From: Litorilinea aerophila
GTDB taxonomy: Bacteria; Chloroflexota; Anaerolineae; Caldilineales; Caldilineaceae
Direction: 5' to 3'
Length of the DNA: 64,000 nucleotides
NCBI RefSeq assembly: GCF_006569185.2
Contig: NZ_VIGC02000006.1
Span: forward strand, 62,001 to 126,000
Positions 24,697 to 38,065 of this stretch are shown here, piece after piece. The notes under the pieces were generated by a model. That model did not search any database. It worked only from the letters and a program-made list of their open reading frames with translations, and was not told where the DNA came from. Every line of letters begins with the position of its first letter. The stretch's first letter is position 1. Position numbers and translations under genes: made by a program.

Positions 24697-24746
24697 TTCA
24701 GGATCCATGCCTGGTGGGGCATGGTTGAAGCGAGAGGAGTTTTTCA

Positions 24747-26123
24747 ATGGCGAAAAACGAAACGATGGAAGGACGCAGCGACGCGTCCGCTGGCGATGCG
24801 GCTCAGGTCATTGACCGCCAGGCGCAACCCAGGGTGGTCACCACGCCGCCCCCCGGCGATCGATCCGCCGAGCTTCCCCGGGCCACCGCCTACGAGGTCG
24901 CCCAGGCCCAGTTCAACATGGTGGCCGATTTCATGGATCTGGACCCGGATCTGCGGGCTTACCTCTCCCGCCCCCAACGGGAGCTCATTGTCCACTTCCC
25001 CGTGCGCATGGACAGCGGCGAGATGCGCATTTTCACCGGCTTCCGGGTCCATCACAACACCGCCAAAGGCCCCACCAAGGGGGGCATCCGCTATCACCCG
25101 GACGTTACCCTGGACGAATGCCGCGCCCTGGCCATGTGGATGACCTGGAAATGCGCGCTGATGAACCTCCCCTACGGCGGCGCCAAAGGGGGCGTCATCG
25201 TGGATCCCCACGACCTGAGCCGGGGGGAGCTGGAGCGGCTGACCCGGCGCTATGCCACCGAGATCAGCTTCTTCATTGGCCCGGAGCGGGACATCCCCGC
25301 GCCGGACGTGGGCACCAACGCCCAGATCATGGCCTGGATCATGGACACCTACTCCATGCACCGGGGCTATTCCATCCCGGCGGTCATCACCGGCAAGCCG
25401 GTCAGCATCGGTGGCACCGTGGGCCGGGAGTATGCCACGGGCCTGGGCATCACCTACGTGACCCGGGCCGTGCTCAAACAGCGCTTTGGCCGGGGGCTGG
25501 AGGACATTCGGGTGGCCATCCAGGGCTTTGGCAACGTGGGAAGCTGGACGGCCCTCAGCATGCACGAACGGGGCGCGCGGGTGGTGGCCGTCAGCGACCG
25601 TTTCGGCGGCGTCTTCAATGAGAAGGGGCTGGACATCCGCCACCTGATGCGCCACGTGCAGGAGACGGGCAGCGTCACGGGCTTTGCCGGCGGGGAGCCC
25701 CTGAGCAACCGGGAGCTGCTGGAGCTGCCCGTGGATGTGCTGGTGCCGGCCGCGCTGGAAGGGCAGATCACCCGGGAGAACGCCCCGCGGATCCAGGCGT
25801 CCCTGGTGGCCGAGGGCGCCAACGGCCCCACCACCCCCGAGGCCGACCGCATCCTGGAAGAGCGGGGTATCCTGGTGATTCCGGACATCATCTGCAACGC
25901 GGGCGGCGTGGTGGTGAGCTACTTTGAGTGGGTCCAGGGCCTCCAGTCCTACTTCTGGAACGAGAGCGAGATCCGGCGGCGCATGGAGCAGACCCTGCTG
26001 GACAACCTGGAGGCGGTGATCGGTGTCACCGTGCGTCGGGGCTGCAACCTGCGCACCGCGGCCTACGTGACGGCCATCGAACGGATTTCCGAAGCGGTGC
26101 GGGTGCGCGGGTTTTATCCGTAG
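24747..26123 (+). CDS. Glu/Leu/Phe/Val dehydrogenase (glutamate dehydrogenase type)
   Basis: A 458-residue amino-acid dehydrogenase. It holds the substrate-binding Lys in [12 protein letters not shown], the catalytic Lys block [41 protein letters not shown] and the nucleotide-binding [24 protein letters not shown] and [12 protein letters not shown] are typical of glutamate dehydrogenases of the hexameric bacterial/archaeal class. It interconverts glutamate and 2-oxoglutarate plus ammonia. A ~40-residue N-terminal tail is polar and probably disordered. GAGAGGAG lies 7 bases before the ATG. Confidence 0.9.
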   Translation: MAKNETMEGRSDASAGDAAQVIDRQAQPRVVTTPPPGDRSAELPRATAYEVAQAQFNMVADFMDLDPDLRAYLSRPQRELIVHFPVRMDSGEMRIFTGFRVHHNTAKGPTKGGIRYHPDVTLDECRALAMWMTWKCALMNLPYGGAKGGVIVDPHDLSRGELERLTRRYATEISFFIGPERDIPAPDVGTNAQIMAWIMDTYSMHRGYSIPAVITGKPVSIGGTVGREYATGLGITYVTRAVLKQRFGRGLEDIRVAIQGFGNVGSWTALSMHERGARVVAVSDRFGGVFNEKGLDIRHLMRHVQETGSVTGFAGGEPLSNRELLELPVDVLVPAALEGQITRENAPRIQASLVAEGANGPTTPEADRILEERGILVIPDIICNAGGVVVSYFEWVQGLQSYFWNESEIRRRMEQTLLDNLEAVIGVTVRRGCNLRTAAYVTAIERISEAVRVRGFYP

Positions 26124-26140
26124 CCGGGGGCTGTGCTATC

Positions 26141-27160
26141 ATGCCTGGCATGAGCAACGACCTGCGACGCAAACTTCTCCTTTCCCTGGTATTCGGGCTG
26201 CTGGTCTACGTGGCCCTGGCCCTCTACAGCGACTGGCACCAGTTGACCGCCGCCCTGACCGATTTTCCCTGGATCTGGCTGCCGGTGGCGGTGGGCCTTA
26301 CCCTGGTGAACTACGTGGGGCGGTTGATCAAGTGGCAGTGGTATCTGAGCCTGCTGGGGGTGGAGATCCCCCGGCGGGACAGCGCCCGCATCTTCGGCGT
26401 CGGCATGCTCATGGTCATGACCCCGGGCAAGGCCGGCGAGTTCCTCAAGAGCTACATGGTGAAGAACGTCACGGGCACGCCCATGAGCGTGACCGCACCG
26501 GTGATCCTGGCCGAGCGCATGACTGACGGCACGGCCATGTTGATCCTGGCCAGCGTGGGGCTGTTCGCCTTTCCCAACCCCACCGCCCGGCTGGTGGCTG
26601 CGCTGGTCTTCGCGGCCTTCCTGACCACCATTGCCGTCATCCAGATCCGGCCGCTGGCCCTCTGGTTCCTGTCCCTGGGGGAGCGCCTTCCCCTGATCCG
26701 CCGTTTTGCGGGCCACCTGCATGCCTTTTACGAAAGCAGCTACCTGATCTTTCGGCCCCGCAACCTGCTCATCTCGCTCCTGATCGGCGTGGTGAGCTGG
26801 GCCGCGGAAGGGGTGGCCTACTACGTGGTGTTGACTGGCTTCGGCGCCCCTCCTGGCCCGCAGACCCTGCTGATCGCCATCTTCATCTTCTCCATCAGCG
26901 CCGTCATCGGCGCGGTGATCGCCATGCCCGGCGGGCTGGGCGGTGTGGAAGGCAGCCTGGTGGCCCTCAGCGTCCAGACCCTGGGGATGTCCACTGCCCC
27001 GGCCACGGCGGCGGCCCTGCTGGTCCGCTTCTGCACCCTGTGGATGGGGGTGCTCATCGGCGTGGTGAGCTTCTCCCTCTGGCCACAACTCCTGGCCGGT
27101 GCGGAGCAGGCCCGAAGGCCTTCCCTGGCCCCGGCGGCAGAGACGGAGACATCGGCCTGA
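26141..27160 (+). CDS. Flippase-like membrane protein (LPG synthase TM / UPF0104 family)
   Basis: A 339-residue integral membrane protein with about eight TM helices. It carries the family phrases TPGKAGEFLKSYMVKNVTGTP (the P-x-K-x-G-E motif), AERMTDGTAMLIL and AMPGGLGGVEGSLVAL. Relatives include the membrane part of MprF and various glycolipid or polyisoprenyl flippases. The function here is unassigned. ATG at 26141 and 26150 are both possible. It begins 17 bp after the dehydrogenase gene and ends before a strong hairpin terminator. Confidence 0.8.
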   Translation: MPGMSNDLRRKLLLSLVFGLLVYVALALYSDWHQLTAALTDFPWIWLPVAVGLTLVNYVGRLIKWQWYLSLLGVEIPRRDSARIFGVGMLMVMTPGKAGEFLKSYMVKNVTGTPMSVTAPVILAERMTDGTAMLILASVGLFAFPNPTARLVAALVFAAFLTTIAVIQIRPLALWFLSLGERLPLIRRFAGHLHAFYESSYLIFRPRNLLISLLIGVVSWAAEGVAYYVVLTGFGAPPGPQTLLIAIFIFSISAVIGAVIAMPGGLGGVEGSLVALSVQTLGMSTAPATAAALLVRFCTLWMGVLIGVVSFSLWPQLLAGAEQARRPSLAPAAETETSA

Positions 27161-27247
27161 TTTCGTCGCCTTTCCTGCCCGTTCCTGGCCTTCGGTCGCT
27201 CTCCATGAGACCGCAGATGACTGGGCCGCAACAGGATTGTTTGTTTC

Positions 27248-27315
27248 GTAGAGGCGCAGGGAACGCAGAGCTTTTCTGGCGAGAATCTCTGTGTTCCTTG
27301 CGCCTCTACATTTTT
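27248..27315. terminator. Long hairpin terminator downstream of the flippase-like gene
   Basis: A 23-bp stem (27248-27270 with 27287-27309, two G-U pairs) with a 16-base loop, followed by five T at 27311-27315. The GTAGAGGCGCA start is typical of dispersed intergenic hairpins, so it may also be a repeat-family member. Confidence 0.75.
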
Positions 27316-27359
27316 CAGGTCCCTTTGACCGTGGGGTCACCCATGGACTCGACCACTGA

Positions 27360-30869
<3,510 letters not shown>

Positions 30870-30944
30870 CGGGTCGTGGATTGTATTGTGGGGCGGAAAA
30901 TGTTTCGCGCTTCCATTCCGGCCTACGGAAATGGGTATCCCGTC

Positions 30945-31092
30945 GTAGGCGCCGCTCGTAGCGGCGCATCCGTCGCCGCTCCTGCACCTGTCGGGATGTG
31001 GCGACAGCGGGCGGCTGGGAGCCGCCCCTACGGCAAACCGGTGCCCTTTCGCGGCTGGTGACATTGGGGCGGGCCCCCGTGCCCGCCCCTAC
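30945..31092. repeat. Palindromic repeat cluster C
   Basis: The 436-bp gap between the beta-galactosidase and the next gene holds three hairpins of the same style as arrays A and B: GTAGGCGCCGCT...AGCGGCGCATCC (from 30945), GGGCGGCTGGGAGCCGCCCC (about 31009-31028) and GGGGCGGGCCCCCGTGCCC (from 31066). The spacer GTCGGGATGTGGCGACAGCGG is related to the spacers of array B, read in the other direction. The rest of the gap (31100-31305) has no feature I can assign beyond the ribosome-binding site at 31293. Confidence 0.8.
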
Positions 31093-31305
31093 CGCGCGGC
31101 ATCGGTTTGCCGACATCCACCCCGGGTCCGGAGGGGGCTGCCCATGTGGCGATCCGGTGGAGGATGATGCAAACAGATCGTTAATCTCTCGCTTGTGTCT
31201 CTCTAACACGACAGGATTACACTGGGAGCAGGGGGAAACCTCTGCTCCTGTGATTTCTGGTGAGACTGGAAATGCTGAGATTGTGGCGAAACGGAGGTGA
31301 ACGTT

Positions 31306-32085
31306 ATGCGCATTCTTGGCATTACCGATCTGCGAGGTGCGACCGAGCGGTTGTCTCAGCTGTCTGAGCTGGTCTCCAGGGAACGGATCGACGCCATCGT
31401 CTTCTGTGGCAACATCATCCCGGAAGATGCCCGATCCGAGGCGTTCCGCAAGGCTGCAGATGTCGGCGAGAAGCCCGAGATGGAAAAGGCAGTCCTGGAG
31501 CGGCTGGAAGAGACCGCGGTCCGCGCCTATGAGGCCTTCTTCGATGAGATGGGCAAGTACGACATCCCGGTTTACGTGGTGCCGGGCTACCTGGACGCGC
31601 CGGAGCGCCTCTACATGCAGGCGGCCCTCAACCACGAGGTGGTGGAGCCCAATGTGGAGGTGGTCCACCGTTCTTTTGCCCCGGTGAGCGGGGAGGACCT
31701 GACCGTGGTGGGTTTCGGTGGCGGCATCAGCGACGACCTGCGGGAAAACCGGTTCCTGCTGGTCTACCCGGAGTGGGAAGCCTCCTTCGCCTTTGAATTT
31801 GTCCGCCACATCGACCAGAATTTGCTGATGGTCTTCAACACGCCGCCCCGACGGGGCAACCTGGACCTGGAGAATGGCAAACACATCGGCCGCCACGTGG
31901 TGGAATCCATCATCAAGACCTATCGGCCTCGCTTTGCCTTCTGTGGCAGCGCGTTGGACGGCCAGGGCACTGCGGAGATCGGCTCCACCCTGGTGATCAA
32001 CCCGGGTCCCCTGCGGGATGGGCACTATGCCATCCTGGACACCCACACCCGGCAGGTCACCTTCGGGCGGCTGCCGGCCTCTTGA
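31306..32085 (+). CDS. Metallophosphoesterase-fold protein lacking metal ligands
   Basis: A 259-residue protein that aligns through its full length with small calcineurin-like phosphoesterases, but every metal-binding motif is altered. D-x-H-G is TDLRG, G-D is CGNI, G-N-H-D is PGYLDAP, the T-H-T-P-P block is FNTPPRRG and G-H-x-H is CGSALDG. The structural blocks VGFGGGI, GRHVVESII, YRPRFAFCG and STLVINPGPL are kept. It is therefore probably not a phosphatase and may have a binding or structural role. GGAGGTGA lies 5 bases before ATG 31306, which settles the start. It is a single gene with its own terminator. Confidence 0.75.
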   Translation: MRILGITDLRGATERLSQLSELVSRERIDAIVFCGNIIPEDARSEAFRKAADVGEKPEMEKAVLERLEETAVRAYEAFFDEMGKYDIPVYVVPGYLDAPERLYMQAALNHEVVEPNVEVVHRSFAPVSGEDLTVVGFGGGISDDLRENRFLLVYPEWEASFAFEFVRHIDQNLLMVFNTPPRRGNLDLENGKHIGRHVVESIIKTYRPRFAFCGSALDGQGTAEIGSTLVINPGPLRDGHYAILDTHTRQVTFGRLPAS

Positions 32086-32108
32086 GGGGGCGTCCATGCC
32101 CATCACGG

Positions 32109-32147
32109 CCCCTGCACGGCCTGGGAGAGCCGTGTAGGGGTTTCTTT
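32109..32147 (+). terminator. Terminator of the phosphoesterase-fold gene
   Basis: CCCCTGCACGGC (32109-32120) pairs with GCCGTGTAGGGG (32129-32140) with one G-U pair, then TTTCTTTG. It separates two convergent genes. Confidence 0.8.
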
Positions 32148-32197
32148 GTGTTTGGGATCGGGTCGGGAAGAGGGTCTTGTTAGGAGGATGGGGCGTT

Positions 32198-33379
32198 CTA
32201 ACGGAACCAGCTTTGCTCGCGCTCTTGTTGGGCGATCTTCTTGAGCGCAGGGAAGGCCCTATGGAGCATGTGAGCACGCAATTCAGCATCCATGAATAGT
32301 TGCAATAGATTTTCCCTGTGATATCTCATGAAGCTGGTACCTTTCCAGCTCCTAAATACCTCGGCCGCGTGCAGGATGGCCATACGCCAGGATTCAAAAA
32401 GGATGGAGGGCTGTTCAAAGGGATGCTCCCATTTCAGCCGCACAAATCCATAGTCACCATCCCCTGCCCACCGTTTTTGCAATCTCGAAGTACGGATAAG
32501 TCCGGTTAATCGCCTGGTATCTCTCAGCCGCTGGAAATTGACACAGAATGTCGCTTCGGTCTGCCGTTGCTTGCGGTACAGGCTGACGATCTCCCACATG
32601 CCCATGTTGAGGGTCAACTTGTGGACATCCGGCCGAAAGGTGATCGAGATGATGTGCCGAAGATCTTGCATCGAAGGGAGCTGGGCCAGGGCCTGTGTAA
32701 AAAGCGCCAGGCCTGCTTCGCATTCTGCACGCGAGGAGAACATTGCATGTAGAATTGTTTCGACGTCGACATCGTCATGGACTGGGCCGCGCTCGGGTTT
32801 GGGAATCTGAACCCGGCTGTTTCCCGATTGTTCGTCGAGCTTTTTCAACCTCTCTTCAACTTTCTGTGCGGCCGAGAGCGTTTTCTTCTCGGCCGCCATC
32901 GTTTTTATCTGCGCCTTGATGTCGCGTAGCCAGTTGAAGCCAACACTTGGGCTCTTTGCAAACCAGCTTGTTACGAGCTGGTCTAGCTCGAGGATGGCCT
33001 CAGGTTCCTCCACGAGAATACCGACTTCCACGTTGCCGTGATCCAGGCCAAGTCCCGGCTGTGTCAGATTCGCAGATGTGACGATCGCCCGTGATCGATC
33101 TGCCATATAGATCTTGGCGTGGAGATTAGATGCCAGTCGTACCTCAGCACCCCTTTCAAGTAACCATTCCACCGCTTCGATATCGCTTGCCTTGCTTAGA
33201 AAGTCCCGAAGGTTACCGCCCATCAGAACCCGGAGCTTGCACGCAGGCTGTCTTCGAGGGGTGTCGATGATCCATTTCAGTGCTTGGATCTTCAACCACG
33301 GGCTGACCATCACCAGGTCACTGGCATCCTGGAACAGGGTGCGCAAACAACCGGCCAAAGGGGGTTTTAGAATTTTCAT
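32198..33379 (-). CDS. Phospholipase D-like domain protein (single HKD motif)
   Basis: A 393-residue protein with an N-terminal PLD-family domain. VMVSPWLKIQALKWII is followed by the HKD motif LHAKIYMADRSRAIVTSANLTQPGL (H-x-K-x4-D) at about residues 99-123. One motif only, so an active enzyme would need to dimerise, as bacterial Nuc does. Residues 150-215 include a Lys/Glu-rich helix (AAEKKTLSAAQKVEERLKKLDEQ), and the C-terminal 180 residues are unrecognised. Such proteins are often nucleases linked to DNA repair or defence. The DNA is visibly less G+C-rich than its neighbours, which suggests a later arrival. The start at 33379 precedes the conserved domain; further upstream codons look non-coding. 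Confidence 0.75.
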   Translation of the reverse strand: MKILKPPLAGCLRTLFQDASDLVMVSPWLKIQALKWIIDTPRRQPACKLRVLMGGNLRDFLSKASDIEAVEWLLERGAEVRLASNLHAKIYMADRSRAIVTSANLTQPGLGLDHGNVEVGILVEEPEAILELDQLVTSWFAKSPSVGFNWLRDIKAQIKTMAAEKKTLSAAQKVEERLKKLDEQSGNSRVQIPKPERGPVHDDVDVETILHAMFSSRAECEAGLALFTQALAQLPSMQDLRHIISITFRPDVHKLTLNMGMWEIVSLYRKQRQTEATFCVNFQRLRDTRRLTGLIRTSRLQKRWAGDGDYGFVRLKWEHPFEQPSILFESWRMAILHAAEVFRSWKGTSFMRYHRENLLQLFMDAELRAHMLHRAFPALKKIAQQEREQSWFR

Positions 33380-33473
33380 GGTCCGGGCCGCTCCTTTCTC
33401 CATGCCAGCCTGGCCGTTTATAGACGGGCCAAGGCCGGGGGAGAGGGGATGGGGGTGAGGCTGCCTCCCGCCA

Positions 33474-35498
33474 TCATCCCTCTTCGTCCAACGCCACCAC
33501 TTCCCCATCCGCCAGGTGAACGCGCACCTGGGTGGCGGCCACGTCCCCATCTGCCTCCACGCCCACCACCGGGCACTCCTCTCCCGCGCGGGTGGGGTAG
33601 AGCAGGGTGACCAGCCGCACCGGGCCCTGGGCCTGCCACTCGACGAGCGCAGTGGGCGCGGGCGCGTACTGCCCCTGTTGGTGGTTGAGGATCGCTTTCC
33701 AGCCCTGCCACTCGGGCTCCTCCTGGCCGGCCACCACCCTGGCGGTGAGGCCGGCCAGCCGGGCCGGGACGATGGTCAGGTTGGCCGTCTCGGGGTCCTG
33801 GCTGGCAATCGCCACGCCGCCTTCCGGCAGGGAGATGACCGCCGCCTCTTCGGTGTCGAAGTGCCACAGGGCCTGGTAGCTGTGGACCCCGTCGTCCTCC
33901 GGAAGCAGGCGGTCGATGACCAGCAGGCAGGGTCCCAGCGCCCCCTGGGGGCGCTTCAGGAAGATCACCCGGCGGCGATGGACCACGGGGATGCCCGCAT
34001 CCGGCCCGTAACCTTCTTCGTAGGCGGCCTCCACCCAATCCCGGGCTTTGCCAAAGTGCCAGCGTACCCCCGCCGGCTCCTGGATGGCCTCCTCCCGATG
34101 CACGTAGTGGGCCCGCCGGTTCTGGTCCCAGCCGTCCACCCGCACGGTGTTGTGGGCTCGGGTGGAGAGGACGTAGCGCCGCATGGGCGAGGTGTCGTAG
34201 GCGTAGTTGCCACCCTCGGTCAGGAGCAGCCGGCCGTAGGCGTGGAGCAGCAGGTTGAGCTTGTCCTCGTGCTGGTGGGCCCAGCCAAAGGGGCCGCCGT
34301 CGAAGAGCGCCCAGATGGCGTCCGGCTGCCAGCTTTCCCGCAGCACCACGTAACCGGCGTAGGGGAAGGCCCAGGAGCATTCCGCCGGCGGCTCACCCTC
34401 CTTGGGCGCCCGGGGACCGCCGCTGTGCACCCAGCGGAAGTCGGCCCGGTGGGGATAGAGCTCCACCGCCCGGTCGAAGAGGGGGGCGGCCTGCATCCAG
34501 CTTCCGTCATTCACGTCGGGCAGGCGGCCGTCGGGCATCACCAGGCGCAGGTTGGCCTCGTGCATGCGCTCCAAGACCGGGGCAAAGGCATCGGGCACCG
34601 GCTGGTCGTAGGCCGCGTAGACATCCCACAGCCACTGGTAGTTGCGGATGTTCACCTGGTGGTAGTTGGTGGTGAGCTCATACTGGAAGCCGTCCGGGTA
34701 GACCTGCTTATCCAGCTCCTCCACCAGCCGCTCCAGGGCGTAGGTCCGCCAGGCCTCTGCCTCCCGGAACTGGGGGTAGAGGAGGCCGATCTGGGCCAGG
34801 CCGTTCATCTCCATGATGAGCCAGTTGTGGGTCCAATGGAAGTGGCGCAGCCGCCAGCCATGCTCCCAGACCGACTTGTACCAGTCCACCAGCACGTCGT
34901 CGTCGAAGTGGGGGGAGCGGTAGAAGGAGTGGAGGGCCCACTGCCAGGCACCGCCCATGCGGATGCCCGCCTCGATGGTGCGCCAGCCCAGGGTGGCGTT
35001 GCCGGGCGCGTCGGGCGGCACCAACACCTGGCGCACCCAGCTGCGGAAGAGTTGGACGAAGCCGGCCGCGTAGCGCTCGTCGCCGGTCTCCCGGTACCGT
35101 TCGGCCAGGATGGCCCATTCCGGGTGGCGGTTGAGCTGGAAGGGCCACTCCTTGTACTGATTGTAGGTGGGGTTGGCGTGCCAGTCCACCTCCCCCTGGA
35201 AGCGGTGGGGCGTGCCGCAGGAGATGAGCTCCAGGCGCAGGATCCGTTCCGCCGCTTCGGCCACACTTTCACCCGGGTACATGAAGTTGCTGCCCCGGAA
35301 GGTCCGGCGGATGGAGAGGAAGCGCTCCGGCTGGAGGCTGGCCCGGGCCTCGGCGGCGAAGACCCGGCGCGCGGCCGCCAGGTCTCCCCGGGCCACCAGC
35401 GCCGGGATCTCCGCCAGGCCGGGGCGGCTGGTGTCCACATGTTGGCTGAAGAACTCCTGGTCGCTCAGGCGGGGGCCGGTTGCTGGGGTGGTGTCCAT
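33474..35498 (-). CDS. Heparinase II/III-family protein (alginate-lyase-like plus beta domain)
   Basis: A 674-residue protein. The N-terminal half is an alpha/alpha toroid with HWTHNWLIMEMNGLAQIGLLYPQF, DGFQYELTTNYHQVNIRNYQWLW and DGRLPDVNDGSW, the arrangement of heparinase II/III and oligoalginate lyases with candidate catalytic Tyr/His in TTNYHQ. The C-terminal half is the heparinase II/III beta-sandwich: FGWAHQHEDKLNLLLHAYGRLLLTEGGNYAYDTSP, with HQHEDKL being diagnostic. No signal peptide is seen. It probably cleaves uronate-containing oligosaccharides in the cytoplasm. It is 25 bp downstream of serB. Confidence 0.85.
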   Translation of the reverse strand: MDTTPATGPRLSDQEFFSQHVDTSRPGLAEIPALVARGDLAAARRVFAAEARASLQPERFLSIRRTFRGSNFMYPGESVAEAAERILRLELISCGTPHRFQGEVDWHANPTYNQYKEWPFQLNRHPEWAILAERYRETGDERYAAGFVQLFRSWVRQVLVPPDAPGNATLGWRTIEAGIRMGGAWQWALHSFYRSPHFDDDVLVDWYKSVWEHGWRLRHFHWTHNWLIMEMNGLAQIGLLYPQFREAEAWRTYALERLVEELDKQVYPDGFQYELTTNYHQVNIRNYQWLWDVYAAYDQPVPDAFAPVLERMHEANLRLVMPDGRLPDVNDGSWMQAAPLFDRAVELYPHRADFRWVHSGGPRAPKEGEPPAECSWAFPYAGYVVLRESWQPDAIWALFDGGPFGWAHQHEDKLNLLLHAYGRLLLTEGGNYAYDTSPMRRYVLSTRAHNTVRVDGWDQNRRAHYVHREEAIQEPAGVRWHFGKARDWVEAAYEEGYGPDAGIPVVHRRRVIFLKRPQGALGPCLLVIDRLLPEDDGVHSYQALWHFDTEEAAVISLPEGGVAIASQDPETANLTIVPARLAGLTARVVAGQEEPEWQGWKAILNHQQGQYAPAPTALVEWQAQGPVRLVTLLYPTRAGEECPVVGVEADGDVAATQVRVHLADGEVVALDEEG

Positions 35499-35523
35499 GG
35501 GATAGCGCCTCCGTGTTGTTGGT

Positions 35524-36747
<1,224 letters not shown>

Positions 36748-36760
36748 ACCGTTGCGTTCG

Positions 36761-37732
36761 TTATGCCGTTGCATATCGTGCCAAAAGTTCGTCGATTTCT
36801 GCCATCTGGTCGGGGCTCAGGGGGCCGAGTTCCAGGGCGTTGGCGTTTTCTTCCACCTGGGCCACGGTTTTGAAGCCGGGGATGGGCACCGTCACCGGGC
36901 TGCGGGCCCACAGCCAGCCGATGGCCCCCTGGGCCAGGGTGCGGCCGCCCGCGGTGAGCACTTCCCGCACTTCGTTGAGCACCCTCAGACGCCGGGCCTG
37001 CTCCCCGGTGCGGAAGTCCCAGTCCCGGCGTACGTCGTTCTCCGGCAGGCGGGAGTCGGGGGTAAACTTGCCTGTGAGCAAGCCCTGGGCCAGGGGGCCG
37101 CGATTGATGCTGGCCAGGTTCTGTTCTTCGCAGATGGCCAGGATATCGACGTTGCCCTCGAAGAGGTTAAAGCGCTGTTGGATGGCGGCGCAGTGTTCGC
37201 CCTGGGCAAAGAAGGCCGCTCGCTCAGGGTCGTCGGTACTCCAGCCGTACCAGCGGATTTTGCCCTCGTCCACCAGCTGTTCCAGGGTTTCCAGGACTTC
37301 CTCCGCCCGGTTCAGATCGTAATTGCCGATGTGGAACTGGTAGAGGTCGATGTAGTCGGTGCGCAGGCGGCGCAGGCTGGCCTCGCAGGCCTGGCGGATG
37401 TAGGCCGGCTCGCCGCTGGCGCCGGTGATGTAGCGGCTCTGCTCATCAAAGATGTTGCCAAACTTGGTGGCGATGATGACCTGCTCCCGCCGTGGGCTGA
37501 GCACCTGGCCCAGGATGCGCTCGCTATGGCCGCAACCGTAGACGTCGGCGGTGTCGAAGAAGGTGACGCCCAGCTCCAGGGCCCGCTCCAGCGCCCGGAT
37601 GGACTCCTTGTCGTCCACCTCGCCCCAGCCCACGGGGCGGTCGCCGCGCCAGAAGGGGCCGCCGATGGCCCAGCAGCCCAGGCCCAGGCCGCTGATTTCG
37701 ATACCGCTTCGCCCCAGGATTCGGGTGTACAT
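36761..37732 (-). CDS. Aldo/keto reductase
   Basis: A 323-residue TIM-barrel NADPH-dependent oxidoreductase. The tetrad is visible: Asp and Tyr in FFDTADVYGCGHSE, Lys in VIIATKFGN and His in YQFHIGNYD. The C-terminal cofactor block VTVPIPGFKTVAQVEENANALE is also present. The family acts on sugar aldehydes and ketones; the specific substrate is unknown. CAGGAGGAAG lies upstream of ATG 37732. It forms an operon with serB and the first heparinase-like gene. Confidence 0.9.
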   Translation of the reverse strand: MYTRILGRSGIEISGLGLGCWAIGGPFWRGDRPVGWGEVDDKESIRALERALELGVTFFDTADVYGCGHSERILGQVLSPRREQVIIATKFGNIFDEQSRYITGASGEPAYIRQACEASLRRLRTDYIDLYQFHIGNYDLNRAEEVLETLEQLVDEGKIRWYGWSTDDPERAAFFAQGEHCAAIQQRFNLFEGNVDILAICEEQNLASINRGPLAQGLLTGKFTPDSRLPENDVRRDWDFRTGEQARRLRVLNEVREVLTAGGRTLAQGAIGWLWARSPVTVPIPGFKTVAQVEENANALELGPLSPDQMAEIDELLARYATA

Positions 37733-37798
37733 GATGAATGCTTCCTCCTGTTGTTGTCACAATGACCCTATGCCATGGGTTTGGTTCTACTATTCCAG

Positions 37799-37813
37799 TC
37801 TGCCGGGATTTAC
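37799..37813. repeat. Solo arm of the dispersed hairpin element
   Basis: TCTGCCGGGATTTAC is the exact complement of the 15-base outer end of the element found at 58819-58906 (GTAAATCCCGGCAGA). Similarity stops outside these bases. It may be a remnant, or chance. Confidence 0.4.
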
Positions 37814-38065
37814 TATACCATCATTGCCAGATGCTCCAGGAACTTGCAACCTGGGTGGGTGAGCCAGGCCCCCGTGTCCAGGGGCTGGCGGATGCGCCAC
37901 AGCTGGCGGGCCACATCACCAGATAGCTGGCCCCGACCCGGCGCATCAAATGTCGGGTGGGCAGGGCCAGGTGAACCTGGCCTTTTCGTGTAGTCATAAG
38001 TAGCTGTGTCCTGGGAGAAGTGCCCGGGTAGCGGGCCGGCAGGCGCTTGCAGAGCCATGGGCCGC
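37814..38065. other. Intergenic region with a small hairpin
   Basis: The 333 bp between the aldo/keto reductase start and the second heparinase-like stop hold no gene. A hairpin GGCCAGG-TGAA-CCTGGCC (about 37975-37992) followed by TTTT would terminate plus-strand transcription, but no plus-strand gene precedes it. A short plus-strand RNA is possible but not supported by a promoter. On the minus strand it could help end the nadE-heparinase transcript. Confidence 0.3.
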
